Assembly (NCBI GenBank): GCA_018371275.1
Contig: JAHALF010000001.1
Coordinates: 186,001 to 250,000, forward strand
DNA from: Clostridiales bacterium
GTDB taxonomy: Bacteria; Bacillota; Clostridia; Lachnospirales; CAG-274
Length of the DNA: 64,000 nucleotides
Direction of reading: 5' to 3'
Shown piece by piece: positions 33,581 through 42,724 of this stretch. The notes below the pieces were generated by a model. It was given only the letters and a program-made list of their open reading frames with translations, ran no database searches and had not been told where the DNA came from. Both the position numbers and the translations under genes were made by a program. How positions within the stretch are numbered: the first letter of the stretch is position 1; every line of letters begins with the position of its first letter.

Positions 33581-35668
33581 TTATCTTTTACTTGGATATT
33601 TTTGTATTATTTCAATAGTTCCATCATAAATAGCTTGTGCTGCTTGTTGTCTAAATTCTGGTGTATTTATTCTTGCAGCTTCTGATGGGTTGCTTAAAAA
33701 TCCTATTTCACATAAAACAGCTGGCATTTTGTTATTTCTAAGAACAATTAAATTAGATGTTTTTATTTTTCTATCTAATGTATTCAATCTTTGTAATAGA
33801 TTTTTTTGTAAAATTTCTGCCATAGCCTTACTTGTAAGTCCTCTATCTGTTGTATTAGGGTTTAAATAATATACTTCTGTACCATTAGGTCCAGGCTCAC
33901 CTTTTCCAGATGCATTTTGATGTATAGATATAAACATATCTCCTACTTCATTTGACATATTAGTTCTATCATCAAAACTTGGATTTACATCTTCAAGTCT
34001 TGTAAAATATGCTTTAACATCAGGGTTTGCCTCAAATAATTGATTTAACCTAAGAGCAATATCAAGATTTACATCTTTTTCAACTAACCCATTACCACTT
34101 GTACCAGGTGCATCTCCTCCGTGTCCAGGATCTACAACAACTACATTTTTATATTTTTCTTTTGGTAAAAGCATATTAATATAAATATAATTACTATCTT
34201 CTGTAACATTAATAGCTGTTATTTTTTTACAATCAATAACCATTTGAGTTACACCGGATATATTTTCAACTGTTATTTTATTTACAAGTTCATTATTTAC
34301 TATATGTTCTCCTAGACTTATTAAAGATGTTATATCTTTATCAAAAGTTAAAATATACTCTTTGTCTAAATAGTTATCTGTATGTTTAATATTATTTATA
34401 TTTATAGGTAAATCCTGTCTTTTTTCTATTCTAAACTGTCTACTAGATACAATATTACCATTTTGTTCATTGTTATTATTGCTATTATTATCATTACTAT
34501 TGTTATTTATATCTTTACCTACTGTTATAATATTCATATTATCTTGTTTTATATTAGAAAAACTAACATCTTCTTTAAGGTATAATTCTATGTTAACATC
34601 AACACCTGTACTATTACTATAATCAAGCTTATCAACATATTTCATTTCTTTAATGTTCTCTGTTAAATTTACAATAGCAGAATTTTTTATCTGTATATTA
34701 AGTTTATCGTTATTATCACTTTTAGTTATATTAACTTCTGGTGCAAACTCTCCATAAATTTTAAATATATCATTAGTTCCATCATTATATGCTTCTATTT
34801 TTTTTATTGGATTTCCACCAAAATTAACATATAATGTTTTACCATCTTCAGATAGAAAATTATTATTTAAAACTGAGCTTTTTGTTTTAAATATAAATCT
34901 TGTTATATTGTTGTCTTTGTTTTCTATTGTAACATTAGATATAAACTCTGTTACACTATCAATACTTGTCTGTTGTATGCTATTTTTAGAATTATATATA
35001 TCTATGGCAACAGAGCCATCTTCTAATATTACTTGTTCAAATTTTTCAATTTTTTTATTTGCATATATACTAAAAGTTCTTTCGTCAGAATCTGGCATAT
35101 TTATTCCTTCGATATTTATTTCTGGATTAGATATTGTAGTTGTTTCCAAAGTAGTTGTTTCTGTTGTTGTATCTTGTACAATTTTTTCACTAACATTTAT
35201 TATTCTATCATTGTTATTCCATATTACATCAAGTCCCATTGCCTCACTTACAAAACGAACAGGTATCATAGTCTTTCCATTTATAAGTTTAGGTGGTATT
35301 TCCATTTTAAATAAATTTCCGTTTACTGTTGCATTTACATCATTTATCTTCATAAGAACAACCATATCTTTATATACTATCTGTACTTGTTCTGTAGCTT
35401 TTATCCAAGTAACATCTGCACCTATTTTCTCAAATGCTTCCCTTGCAGGAACAAGTGTATAATTATTAAGTATAATAGGTTCTAAAGGTAAATTTTCTAC
35501 TATTTTAGAATTTACGTATAAATATACTTTTTCTTTATTGTATGTATATGTTTTACCATCATAAGTTATTTTAAAATTTACATATGGTGCTGCTAAAGCA
35601 CAAATATTTAACATTAAAATAAAAATAATAGTTAAAAACACTAAAAAAATATTTTTTGATTTAAACAT
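33581..35668 (-). CDS. N-acetylmuramoyl-L-alanine amidase (stalk + AMIN + Amidase_3)
   Basis: This 695-residue exported hydrolase has a signal/anchor at about 6-27, a stalk domain at about 45-165 (YTLVPAREAFEKIGADVTW; TMIPVRFVSEAMGLDVIW), a Thr-rich link (TTTETTTLETTT), AMIN-like repeats, an Asn-rich link near 410, and Amidase_3 at about 515-690. Zinc residues are VVVDPGHGG, GLVEKDVN and SIHQNAS, and CEIGFLSN carries the catalytic Glu. It cleaves the bond between MurNAc and the stem peptide. AMIN usually directs such enzymes to septa or poles. A promoter lies at 35702-35731. Confidence 0.92.
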   Translation of the reverse strand: MFKSKNIFLVFLTIIFILMLNICALAAPYVNFKITYDGKTYTYNKEKVYLYVNSKIVENLPLEPIILNNYTLVPAREAFEKIGADVTWIKATEQVQIVYKDMVVLMKINDVNATVNGNLFKMEIPPKLINGKTMIPVRFVSEAMGLDVIWNNNDRIINVSEKIVQDTTTETTTLETTTISNPEINIEGINMPDSDERTFSIYANKKIEKFEQVILEDGSVAIDIYNSKNSIQQTSIDSVTEFISNVTIENKDNNITRFIFKTKSSVLNNNFLSEDGKTLYVNFGGNPIKKIEAYNDGTNDIFKIYGEFAPEVNITKSDNNDKLNIQIKNSAIVNLTENIKEMKYVDKLDYSNSTGVDVNIELYLKEDVSFSNIKQDNMNIITVGKDINNNSNDNNSNNNNEQNGNIVSSRQFRIEKRQDLPININNIKHTDNYLDKEYILTFDKDITSLISLGEHIVNNELVNKITVENISGVTQMVIDCKKITAINVTEDSNYIYINMLLPKEKYKNVVVVDPGHGGDAPGTSGNGLVEKDVNLDIALRLNQLFEANPDVKAYFTRLEDVNPSFDDRTNMSNEVGDMFISIHQNASGKGEPGPNGTEVYYLNPNTTDRGLTSKAMAEILQKNLLQRLNTLDRKIKTSNLIVLRNNKMPAVLCEIGFLSNPSEAARINTPEFRQQAAQAIYDGTIEIIQKYPSKR

Positions 35669-35701
35669 AAGTGGCCTCCATTATTTTTCTTATATTTTTA
35701 C

Positions 35702-35731
35702 ATTATAGCAAATTTTTTTACATAATTACAA
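35702..35731 (-). promoter_or_regulatory. Putative promoter of the amidase gene
   Basis: TTGTAA (35731-35726), 18-bp spacer, TATAAT (35707-35702) on the minus strand. Confidence 0.5.
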
Positions 35732-35768
35732 CATATATATACATTTGAAACAAAAATGTAATAATTTT

Positions 35769-35796
35769 AAAAGCACCTAAATTTACATTTAGATGC
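35769..35796 (-). terminator. Probable terminator after rnr
   Basis: On the minus strand GCATCTAAAT pairs with ATTTAGGTGC (one wobble), followed by only four T. It lies between rnr and the amidase promoter. Confidence 0.5.
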
Positions 35797-35808
35797 CCAC
35801 TTAAATAA

Positions 35809-37965
35809 CTATTCTTCATCTTCTAATACAAATTTAAAATCCATTGTTCTCTCATAAATATTAGTATCAATAAGCTTAACTTTTACAACATTACCTAAAG
35901 AATATCTTTTACCTGTTTTTTCTCCAAAATATTGCATATTTTTTTCATCATAGTAATAATAGTCATCTTCAATAGTTTTAGGAGATACCATTCCCTCAAT
36001 GGTATTTGGTAGCTCTACATATATTCCCCAACTTGTAACACTAGATATAACACCTTCAAATATTTGTCCAACTTTATCTTCCATATATTCAATTTTCTTA
36101 ACAAGACAAGTTTCTCTCTCGGCATCTTCTGCAACACGCTCTCTATTAGAACATTTTAAACATACATCTGGTAGTTTTTTAGTTAAAGTATTTACTCTTT
36201 TTTCATCTAATTTCCCATTTATATTTTCTTTTATAATTCTGTGTATTTGCAAGTCAGGATATCTTCTTATAGGGGAAGTAAAATGACAATAATAATTTGC
36301 AGCTAATCCAAAATGACCTTCATTTCTAAATGTATACCTAGCTTGTTTAAAACTTCTTAAGACTACTCTACTTATAATCATTTCTTCTGGTGTACCTTTT
36401 GCTTTATCAAGCAATTTTTGAAACGCTTTAGAGTGTATATTGCTACCTTTTAACTTGTACCCAAACTTAGATATAAACTCTGCCATTTCTTCTACTTTTT
36501 CTACGTCTGGTTCTTCGTGAGAACGGTATACAAAAGGAAACTCCAACCAATAATAATGCTCTGCAACTGTTTCATTGGCAGCAAGCATAAATTCTTCTAT
36601 TATACTTGTTGCAATATTTCTTTCATACAGTTTTATATCTATTGGTTTTCTATCTTCATCTAATATAATTTTAGCCTCTTCAAAATCAAATTCTATTGCA
36701 CCTCTTTTTATGCGCTTTTGTAACAGTATATTTCTAAGCTCTTCCATACATTTAAACATATCTAAAAATTCTTTATTTTCTTCTAAATAATGGCTATCAT
36801 CATTTACTAAAATATCATTTACTATATTATAACTCATTCTTTTATCTACATTTATAATAGTTTCAACTATTTGATGACTACAAACATTACCGTTTCTATC
36901 TATTTCCATTATACAGCTTAAAGATAGTCTATCTTCTTTTTGATTTAAAGAACATATACCATTAGATAGTTTATGTGGTAACATAGGGATAACTCTATCT
37001 ACAAGATAAACACTTGTTCCCCTTTTTAAAGCTTCTCTATCAAGTGGAGTTCCCTCTTTTACATAATGTGTAACATCTGCTATATGAACACCTAACTTAT
37101 AATGCCCATTTTCTAATTTTTGTATAGTTATAGCATCATCTAAATCTTTAGCATCTTCTCCATCTATTGTTACAGTTTGAATATTTCTTAAATCAAATCT
37201 ATCTATTTTTTCTTCTTCTAAAACTTCACTAGGTATGTTTTCTATTTGCTTATAAACTAAATCATCAAAATCTGTTGGTAAGTCAAACTGTTTTATAATA
37301 GATAAAATATCTACCCCTGGATCATTTATATGTCCTATTATTTCTGTAACTTTACCCTCTGGCTTTTTACCTTCTTCTGCTTGTTTTATTATTTCTACAA
37401 CAACTTTATGACCTGTAACTGCACCCATAGTATATTTTTTAGGTATAAAAATGTCTTTATACATTCTTTTTTCATCTGGTATAACAAAACCGAAACTTTT
37501 ACTTTGCTCAAAAGTACCTACAATATGTTTAAACCCTTTATCTAAAACCTTTATTATAACTCCTTCTGGTCTTTTTCCTGTATCACTTTCTGTTATTTGA
37601 CACAGCACTTTATCTTTATGCATAGCCCCATTAGAATTTTTTTCGTGTATAAATATATCCTGCTTACCATATATATCGTCATTTTCTACTATAACAAAAC
37701 CAAAGCCTTTAGATGTACTTGTATAAGTACCATATACCATATTTAAACTTTCTGGTGTCATTATTTTGCCCTTTTGAGTTAAAACAAATTTACCCTCCAC
37801 TAATAATTCATTTATTATTTGAGTAAATAAGTCTCTATCTTTAATAGGTACTTCCATAAGCATCATAATGTCATTTATTTTCATAGGTTTATATTCTTTA
37901 GATTTTACAAACCCTAATATTTTTTCTCTTTTTTCTTCTAAGATATTAATGTCTATTTCTACCAT
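35809..37965 (-). CDS. rnr: Ribonuclease R
   Basis: This 718-residue 3'-5' exoribonuclease has an N-terminal winged-helix region, two cold-shock-type OB domains (about 75-215, GFGFVIVEN and SFGFVIPDE), the RNB domain (about 255-575) with the acidic catalytic cluster VTIDGEDAKDLDDAI, and a C-terminal S1 domain (about 635-715). It degrades structured RNA and helps release ribosomes with the tmRNA system. It follows secG as usual, but smpB does not follow. A terminator-like hairpin lies between secG and rnr, so read-through or an unseen promoter must supply it. Confidence 0.96.
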   Translation of the reverse strand: MVEIDINILEEKREKILGFVKSKEYKPMKINDIMMLMEVPIKDRDLFTQIINELLVEGKFVLTQKGKIMTPESLNMVYGTYTSTSKGFGFVIVENDDIYGKQDIFIHEKNSNGAMHKDKVLCQITESDTGKRPEGVIIKVLDKGFKHIVGTFEQSKSFGFVIPDEKRMYKDIFIPKKYTMGAVTGHKVVVEIIKQAEEGKKPEGKVTEIIGHINDPGVDILSIIKQFDLPTDFDDLVYKQIENIPSEVLEEEKIDRFDLRNIQTVTIDGEDAKDLDDAITIQKLENGHYKLGVHIADVTHYVKEGTPLDREALKRGTSVYLVDRVIPMLPHKLSNGICSLNQKEDRLSLSCIMEIDRNGNVCSHQIVETIINVDKRMSYNIVNDILVNDDSHYLEENKEFLDMFKCMEELRNILLQKRIKRGAIEFDFEEAKIILDEDRKPIDIKLYERNIATSIIEEFMLAANETVAEHYYWLEFPFVYRSHEEPDVEKVEEMAEFISKFGYKLKGSNIHSKAFQKLLDKAKGTPEEMIISRVVLRSFKQARYTFRNEGHFGLAANYYCHFTSPIRRYPDLQIHRIIKENINGKLDEKRVNTLTKKLPDVCLKCSNRERVAEDAERETCLVKKIEYMEDKVGQIFEGVISSVTSWGIYVELPNTIEGMVSPKTIEDDYYYYDEKNMQYFGEKTGKRYSLGNVVKVKLIDTNIYERTMDFKFVLEDEE

Positions 37966-38063
37966 TTTAACACCTCCTATGTGTTAATTTTATTTTATAT
38001 AATTTTATAAGTATTATACAGCCTTTTTATATTTTTAACAACAATAAATTAACTACAAGTAAC

Positions 38064-38097
38064 AAAAATGCCTATCTAAGATAATCTTAAATAGGCA
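38064..38097 (-). terminator. Intrinsic terminator/attenuator between secG and rnr
   Basis: GCCTATTTAAGA pairs with TCTTAGATAGGC (one wobble) with a TTA loop, followed by a TTTTT-G-TT run on the minus strand. Confidence 0.72.
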
Positions 38098-38113
38098 AAA
38101 ATAACTTTTATTC

Positions 38114-38641
38114 TTATTTTACAAAACCTAAACTAATTGTTACTACAAAGAATATTATACCTAATATAACAGTCATTTTAGCTAATTTACTTTCTTTACT
38201 TCTACCTTTATTTTGATTCCAATATGAGTTATTATCACTACCACCTACAATCGCACTAGATGTAATACTAGATGCAGATTTAGATTGCTGTAAAACAACT
38301 ACAATAAGGAAAAGTGCTATCACACATTGTATAATAGAAAGTCCAATAAAAGGTATACTCATATTAGAAGGCTGAGGTGATGTTTCTATTAAGCTAGTTG
38401 TTTCTGTGCTTTGATCTACAACAGCATCATTTGCTGTATTTGAACTTGTTTCCCCACTAGCTGTACTTGTTGCTTCATCAGGTAAAATTTCACCTTCTAT
38501 ACCAACCTGTTTTTGTGTTTCTTTTTCTGTACCTTTAGTTTCAGTAGATATATTTTCTTGTTTTGTATCTGTAGAATTATTTTCTTTGCTGTTATCTTGT
38601 ACTGTTGTTTCTTCTATATTATTTTGTACAGTTTCGCTCAT
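38114..38641 (-). CDS. secG: SecG translocase subunit with long Thr/Glu-rich N-terminal extension
   Basis: The last roughly 80 of 175 residues are a normal SecG: TM1 FIGLSIIQCVIALFLIVVVL, the LQQSKS loop with SSAIVGG, and TM2 MTVILGIIFFVVTISLGF. The first 95 residues are an acidic, Ser/Thr/Glu/Asn-rich, disordered-looking segment (TETKGTEKETQK; STETTSLIETS) not present in typical 75-80-residue SecG. AGGAGG before ATG 38641 sets the start, so the extension is genuine and not a start error. SecG assists SecYEG during protein export. It lies upstream of rnr and has a consensus-type promoter at 38673-38701. Confidence 0.85.
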   Translation of the reverse strand: MSETVQNNIEETTVQDNSKENNSTDTKQENISTETKGTEKETQKQVGIEGEILPDEATSTASGETSSNTANDAVVDQSTETTSLIETSPQPSNMSIPFIGLSIIQCVIALFLIVVVLQQSKSASSITSSAIVGGSDNNSYWNQNKGRSKESKLAKMTVILGIIFFVVTISLGFVK

Positions 38642-38672
38642 TTTTTTACCTCCTAAAAAAATCACTTTTTTT

Positions 38673-38701
38673 ATTTTATCATAATAAAAGCTATATATCA
38701 A
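38673..38701 (-). promoter_or_regulatory. Promoter of secG
   Basis: TTGATA (38701-38696), 17-bp spacer, TAAAAT (38678-38673) on the minus strand. Confidence 0.6.
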
Positions 38702-38744
38702 CAAAAAATTTTTATTGATTTATTATAAACAAAATAATTAAATA

Positions 38745-39431
38745 TTATTTATTTTCAAATTTATACCCAACACCCCAAACTGTCTTTAAGCTCCAAACAT
38801 CTTCATAAGGCATTTTTTCTCTAAGCCTTTTAACGTGAACATCAACCGTTCTAGTATCTCCTATAAATTCATATCCCCATATTTTATCAAGCAACTGTTC
38901 TCTAGTAAAAACTTGATTAGGATGTTGTGCTAAAAAGTTTAAAAGTTCAAATTCTTTTGGTGGTAACTCTAACTGTGTACCATGATATGTTACAATATAT
39001 GTTGATGGATTTATTGTCATATTAGGAACAACTATTTGCTTAGATTGTATGTTATCATCTTTATTATCAAATCTTCTAAGCACTGCTTTTACCCTTGCTA
39101 AAAGTTCCTTACTATCAAAGGGTTTAACTATATAATCATCTGCACCAAGTTCAAGTCCTAAAACTTTATCAAAAATTTCACCTTTAGCTGTAAGCATTAT
39201 TATAGGAACAGAGCTAATTTTTCTAATTTCTCTACATATTTGATAACCATCTATCTCTGGTAACATAATATCTAATAAAACTAAATGTGGAGAAAAATTA
39301 GAAAATTCCTCAATAGCTTTTTTCCCACTGTATACTTCTTTTGTTTCATAACCTTCTTTGTTTAAATATAAACTTATAAGCTCTGCAATATGTTCATCAT
39401 CATCTACTACTAGTATTTTTAGTTTACTCAT
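38745..39431 (-). CDS. OmpR/PhoB-family response regulator (orphan)
   Basis: This 228-residue regulator has a receiver domain (acidic pocket D10-D12, phosphoacceptor D54 in LLDIMLPE, conserved Lys in DDYIVKPFD) and a winged-helix output domain (about 130-226, VFTREQLLDKIWGYEF, TRTVDVHVKRLREK). No histidine kinase is adjacent, so its partner and target are unknown. GGGAG lies upstream of the ATG. An imperfect inverted repeat covers its promoter region (39448-39484). Confidence 0.93.
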   Translation of the reverse strand: MSKLKILVVDDDEHIAELISLYLNKEGYETKEVYSGKKAIEEFSNFSPHLVLLDIMLPEIDGYQICREIRKISSVPIIMLTAKGEIFDKVLGLELGADDYIVKPFDSKELLARVKAVLRRFDNKDDNIQSKQIVVPNMTINPSTYIVTYHGTQLELPPKEFELLNFLAQHPNQVFTREQLLDKIWGYEFIGDTRTVDVHVKRLREKMPYEDVWSLKTVWGVGYKFENK

Positions 39432-39447
39432 AATATTTCTCCCTTTA

Positions 39448-39484
39448 AAAATCTTATAAAATTAAATATTATAAAGATTTTAAC
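39448..39484 (-). promoter_or_regulatory. Inverted repeat at the response-regulator promoter
   Basis: AAAATCTTATAA and TTATAAAGATTTT flank a 9-nt centre. The minus-strand -10-like TATAAT lies in one arm; no good -35 is seen. This could be a binding site for an activator such as the regulator itself. Confidence 0.35.
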
Positions 39485-39542
39485 ATCTAAATATTAAATA
39501 AAAATGAATATTTTTTTAATTTTAATATTTATAATTTATATA

Positions 39543-41924
39543 TTACTTAAGCTCTGCAATAGTAACACCAGCATCACCCTCGCCAAACTCTCCTAAACGA
39601 TATTTTTTAACTCTACTATGTCTTCTAAGATATTCGTGTATACCTGTTCTCAAAGCACCAGTACCTTTACCGTGTATAATACTTATAGTATCCATACCTG
39701 CTAAAAAAGCATCATCTATAAATTTATCTACTTTTTCTATTGCCTCATCTACATAAAGCCCTCTAAGGTCTATTTCATAAGATATAGTCATAGATTTATT
39801 ATTTTTAAAGCTACTCATCTTTTTAGGCTTTGGTTGTTCTTTTTTAGGTTCTACATAGTTTGTATCTATTGATAAATCTTTTAAATTTGTTTTTATATTC
39901 ATAATACCTGCCATAACCATTACTTCTCCTTTTTGGTTAGGTTCACTTGTTACAGTGCCAGATTGATTTAATGAATGTATAAAAACTCTATCTCCTTTTT
40001 TTAGATTTTTAGGTATAACACGCTTTTGCATATTTTTATTGTTAAATTTATCAAGTCTACCATCTAATTTAGATAATTTATCTTTAAGTTTTTGTCTTTG
40101 GTTATTAATATCATTTTGGTTAGCTTTTTCTTTAGCTAGTTTTTGTATTTCTTTTACAATGTTATCAGATTCTATTTTTGCTTGGGCTACTATTCTTTTT
40201 GCATCTTCAGTAGCTTTTAAAAGTATTTTTTCTTTTTGTTCTCTAGTTTTTTGTTTTTGATTTTCTACATCTTTTTTAAGTCTTTCTGCCTCTAGTCTAT
40301 AACTTTCTGCTCTTTCTTTTTCAATTATTAAAGATTTTTTATTTATCTCAAGGTCTGTAATAACATCTTCAAATTTAGTATCCTCTTTGCTAAGTAAACT
40401 TTTAGCATCTTCTATAATATAATCTGGTAATCCTAACCTTTTTGATATGGCAAAGGCATTACTTTTACCAGGTACACCTATTAAAAGACGATAAGTAGGA
40501 CGAAGTGTTTGCACATCAAATTCACAAGAAGCATTTGAAATACCTTCAGTTGATATAGCAAATACTTTTAGTTCACTATAATGTGTTGTAATAGCTGTTC
40601 TTATTTGTCTATCGTGTAAGTATTGTATAATAGCCATAGCAAGACAAGCGCCTTCTGTTGGGTCTGTACCAGCTCCTAGTTCATCTAAAAGAACAAGTGA
40701 ATTATCTGTTACTTCATCTAATATTGAAACTATATTTGTCATATGTGCAGAAAACGTACTGAGGCTTTGTTCTATACTTTGCTCATCTCCTATATCAGAA
40801 AATACATTGTCAAATACAGCAAGTTCAGACTTATCAAAAGCAGATATATGAAGACCTGCTTGACCCATTAATGTAAATAAACCTATTGTCTTTAAAGATA
40901 CAGTTTTACCACCTGTATTAGGTCCTGTTATAAGAAGTGTTGTAAATTCATCTCCTATATAAATATCCGTAGATACAACATTTTTAGGGTCTAATAATGG
41001 ATGTCTTGCCTTTTTTATATTTATATAACCATTTTCATTAAAAATAGGTTCAGTACCATTAATATTTATAGAATACTCTCCTTTTGCAAATATAAAGTCT
41101 ATTTCTGTTAAAATAACTAAATTATTAAGTAAAATATCTCTATTTTCATTTACCATTTCAGATAACTTTTTAAGTATTCTATTTATTTCTTGCAATTCAT
41201 CAGAATGCAGTTCCTTTATTTTGTTATTTAGCATAACAACACTTGTAGGCTCCATAAAAACAGTTGCTCCTGTTGCCGACTGATCGTGTACCATACCAGA
41301 AAACGAATTTTTATATTCCGATTTAACTGGTATACAATATCTATCGCTTTTAACCGTAATAACTGGGTCTTGTAACATACTTTTATATGTGTTAGATTGT
41401 ATTATTTTATTAAGCTCTACCCTTACTCTTTCATTAGTTAACTTTATATCTCGCCTTATTTCTCTAAGTTTTGGGCTAGCATCATCAGACATCTCTGTAT
41501 CAGATATTATACACCTAGTTATTTCTTTATCTAAACTTTCTATTGGTTCTATTAAATCAAATTTAGGGTCTAATAAATCATATATGTCATATTTATTTTC
41601 ACTTTTTGCATAATCTTTTGCTCTCTTACAAGCACTTAAAAAATCTGCAATATTTAAAAGTTCCTCAAAGTTTAAACTACCACCTATGGCTGTTCTTTGT
41701 AAAAATGGATTTATGTCCCTAAGCCCTCCTATTTTTAATGAGCCTTTCTTTAATATCATACTAACAGCTTGAGAAGTTTCCTTTTGCCAAACTTCTATTT
41801 CTTTTATATCATTGCTAGGTTTTAAAGCTCTTACTTTCTCTTTGCCAACAAAAGAGCTTGCAAAACTAGCTACTTTTTCTATTATTTTATCAAATTCTAA
41901 AGTTTTTAAAGCTTTCTCGTTCAT
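39543..41924 (-). CDS. mutS2: MutS2 / RqcU ribosome-rescue ATPase with Smr domain
   Basis: This protein of about 793 residues has the MutS core and ATPase (Walker A TGPNTGGKTVSLKT near 330-343; the DELGAGTDPTEG segment after), a long coiled coil (about 515-640), and a C-terminal Smr nuclease-like domain (IDLRGLYVDEA, IIHGKGTGALR). It lacks the MutS mismatch-recognition domain. In Bacillus it acts on collided ribosomes; older work ties it to recombination. The ATG at 41924 follows AGAGG; the longer frame upstream has no ribosome site. It is divergent from the transglycosylase gene. Confidence 0.93.
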   Translation of the reverse strand: MNEKALKTLEFDKIIEKVASFASSFVGKEKVRALKPSNDIKEIEVWQKETSQAVSMILKKGSLKIGGLRDINPFLQRTAIGGSLNFEELLNIADFLSACKRAKDYAKSENKYDIYDLLDPKFDLIEPIESLDKEITRCIISDTEMSDDASPKLREIRRDIKLTNERVRVELNKIIQSNTYKSMLQDPVITVKSDRYCIPVKSEYKNSFSGMVHDQSATGATVFMEPTSVVMLNNKIKELHSDELQEINRILKKLSEMVNENRDILLNNLVILTEIDFIFAKGEYSININGTEPIFNENGYINIKKARHPLLDPKNVVSTDIYIGDEFTTLLITGPNTGGKTVSLKTIGLFTLMGQAGLHISAFDKSELAVFDNVFSDIGDEQSIEQSLSTFSAHMTNIVSILDEVTDNSLVLLDELGAGTDPTEGACLAMAIIQYLHDRQIRTAITTHYSELKVFAISTEGISNASCEFDVQTLRPTYRLLIGVPGKSNAFAISKRLGLPDYIIEDAKSLLSKEDTKFEDVITDLEINKKSLIIEKERAESYRLEAERLKKDVENQKQKTREQKEKILLKATEDAKRIVAQAKIESDNIVKEIQKLAKEKANQNDINNQRQKLKDKLSKLDGRLDKFNNKNMQKRVIPKNLKKGDRVFIHSLNQSGTVTSEPNQKGEVMVMAGIMNIKTNLKDLSIDTNYVEPKKEQPKPKKMSSFKNNKSMTISYEIDLRGLYVDEAIEKVDKFIDDAFLAGMDTISIIHGKGTGALRTGIHEYLRRHSRVKKYRLGEFGEGDAGVTIAELK

Positions 41925-42036
41925 TTTTACCTCTATTTTCCCTATATAAATAACATAAATTAATAGTTGAATTTTTTGTAATTTTATATTACAATTAAAA
42001 TATATGCTTACAAAATATAATGAAGGGAGTTTATTT

Positions 42037-42642
42037 ATGAATATCAACGTAAATAGTATCTATAATGAAATTATTTCCAATATAGAAGCTAAAATACCTA
42101 TCCCTATTACAAATAAAACATATCAATATAATAATACCACAGATAATGTAAAAAGTAAATCAGAACAAAAATCTTTTTCTGAAATTTTAGATGACTATGA
42201 ACAAAATGGTATACCACAAAGTCAAATATCTGAAGCTATAAAAGAGGCTATATCAGAAGCTTCTTCTAAATATGGAATAGATGAAAGCCTTATCGCTGCT
42301 GTTATACGTCAAGAAAGCAACTTTAACCCTAATGCTACATCATCGTCTGGTGCTATGGGTCTTATGCAGCTTATGCCAAATACAGCCTCTAGCCTTGGTG
42401 TTACCAATGCTTATGATATAGATCAAAATATAGATGGTGGTACAAAATATTTAAAAAAACAATTAGATAGATTTGATAACAATACAGAACTTGCATTAGC
42501 AGCATATAATGCTGGTCCTGGAAATGTTACTAAATATAATGGTATACCGCCTTTTGAAGAAACTCAAAACTATGTGCCAAAAGTTTTAGACTATCAAAAA
42601 AATTATATGTTACAACAGTATAATAAAAATAAAACAATATAA
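42037..42642 (+). CDS. Lytic transglycosylase (SLT, Slt70/MltE-type)
   Basis: This 201-residue protein has a C-terminal SLT domain (about 75-195): catalytic E93 in AVIRQESNF, then GAMGLMQLMPNTA, and ALAAYNAGPGNV. It cleaves peptidoglycan with formation of 1,6-anhydroMurNAc. No signal peptide is evident; the first 70 residues are polar and disordered. Such forms in Gram-positives may be exported by flagellar or other non-Sec routes; this is inference. The ATG at 42037 follows AAGGGAG; the earlier ATG at 42004 has no site. Confidence 0.87.
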   Translation: MNINVNSIYNEIISNIEAKIPIPITNKTYQYNNTTDNVKSKSEQKSFSEILDDYEQNGIPQSQISEAIKEAISEASSKYGIDESLIAAVIRQESNFNPNATSSSGAMGLMQLMPNTASSLGVTNAYDIDQNIDGGTKYLKKQLDRFDNNTELALAAYNAGPGNVTKYNGIPPFEETQNYVPKVLDYQKNYMLQQYNKNKTI

Positions 42643-42656
42643 TAATTTTTTATTAT

Positions 42657-42682
42657 AAGCCTATGTTTTTAAACATAGGCAA
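42657..42682 (+). terminator. Weak hairpin terminator after the transglycosylase gene
   Basis: GCCTATGTTT and AACATAGGC form a stem with a short loop, but the following A/T tract is mixed, so termination is uncertain. Confidence 0.4.
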
Positions 42683-42724
42683 ATATATTTTATATATTAA
42701 TATTTTAATAAAAGGATTGAAAAA

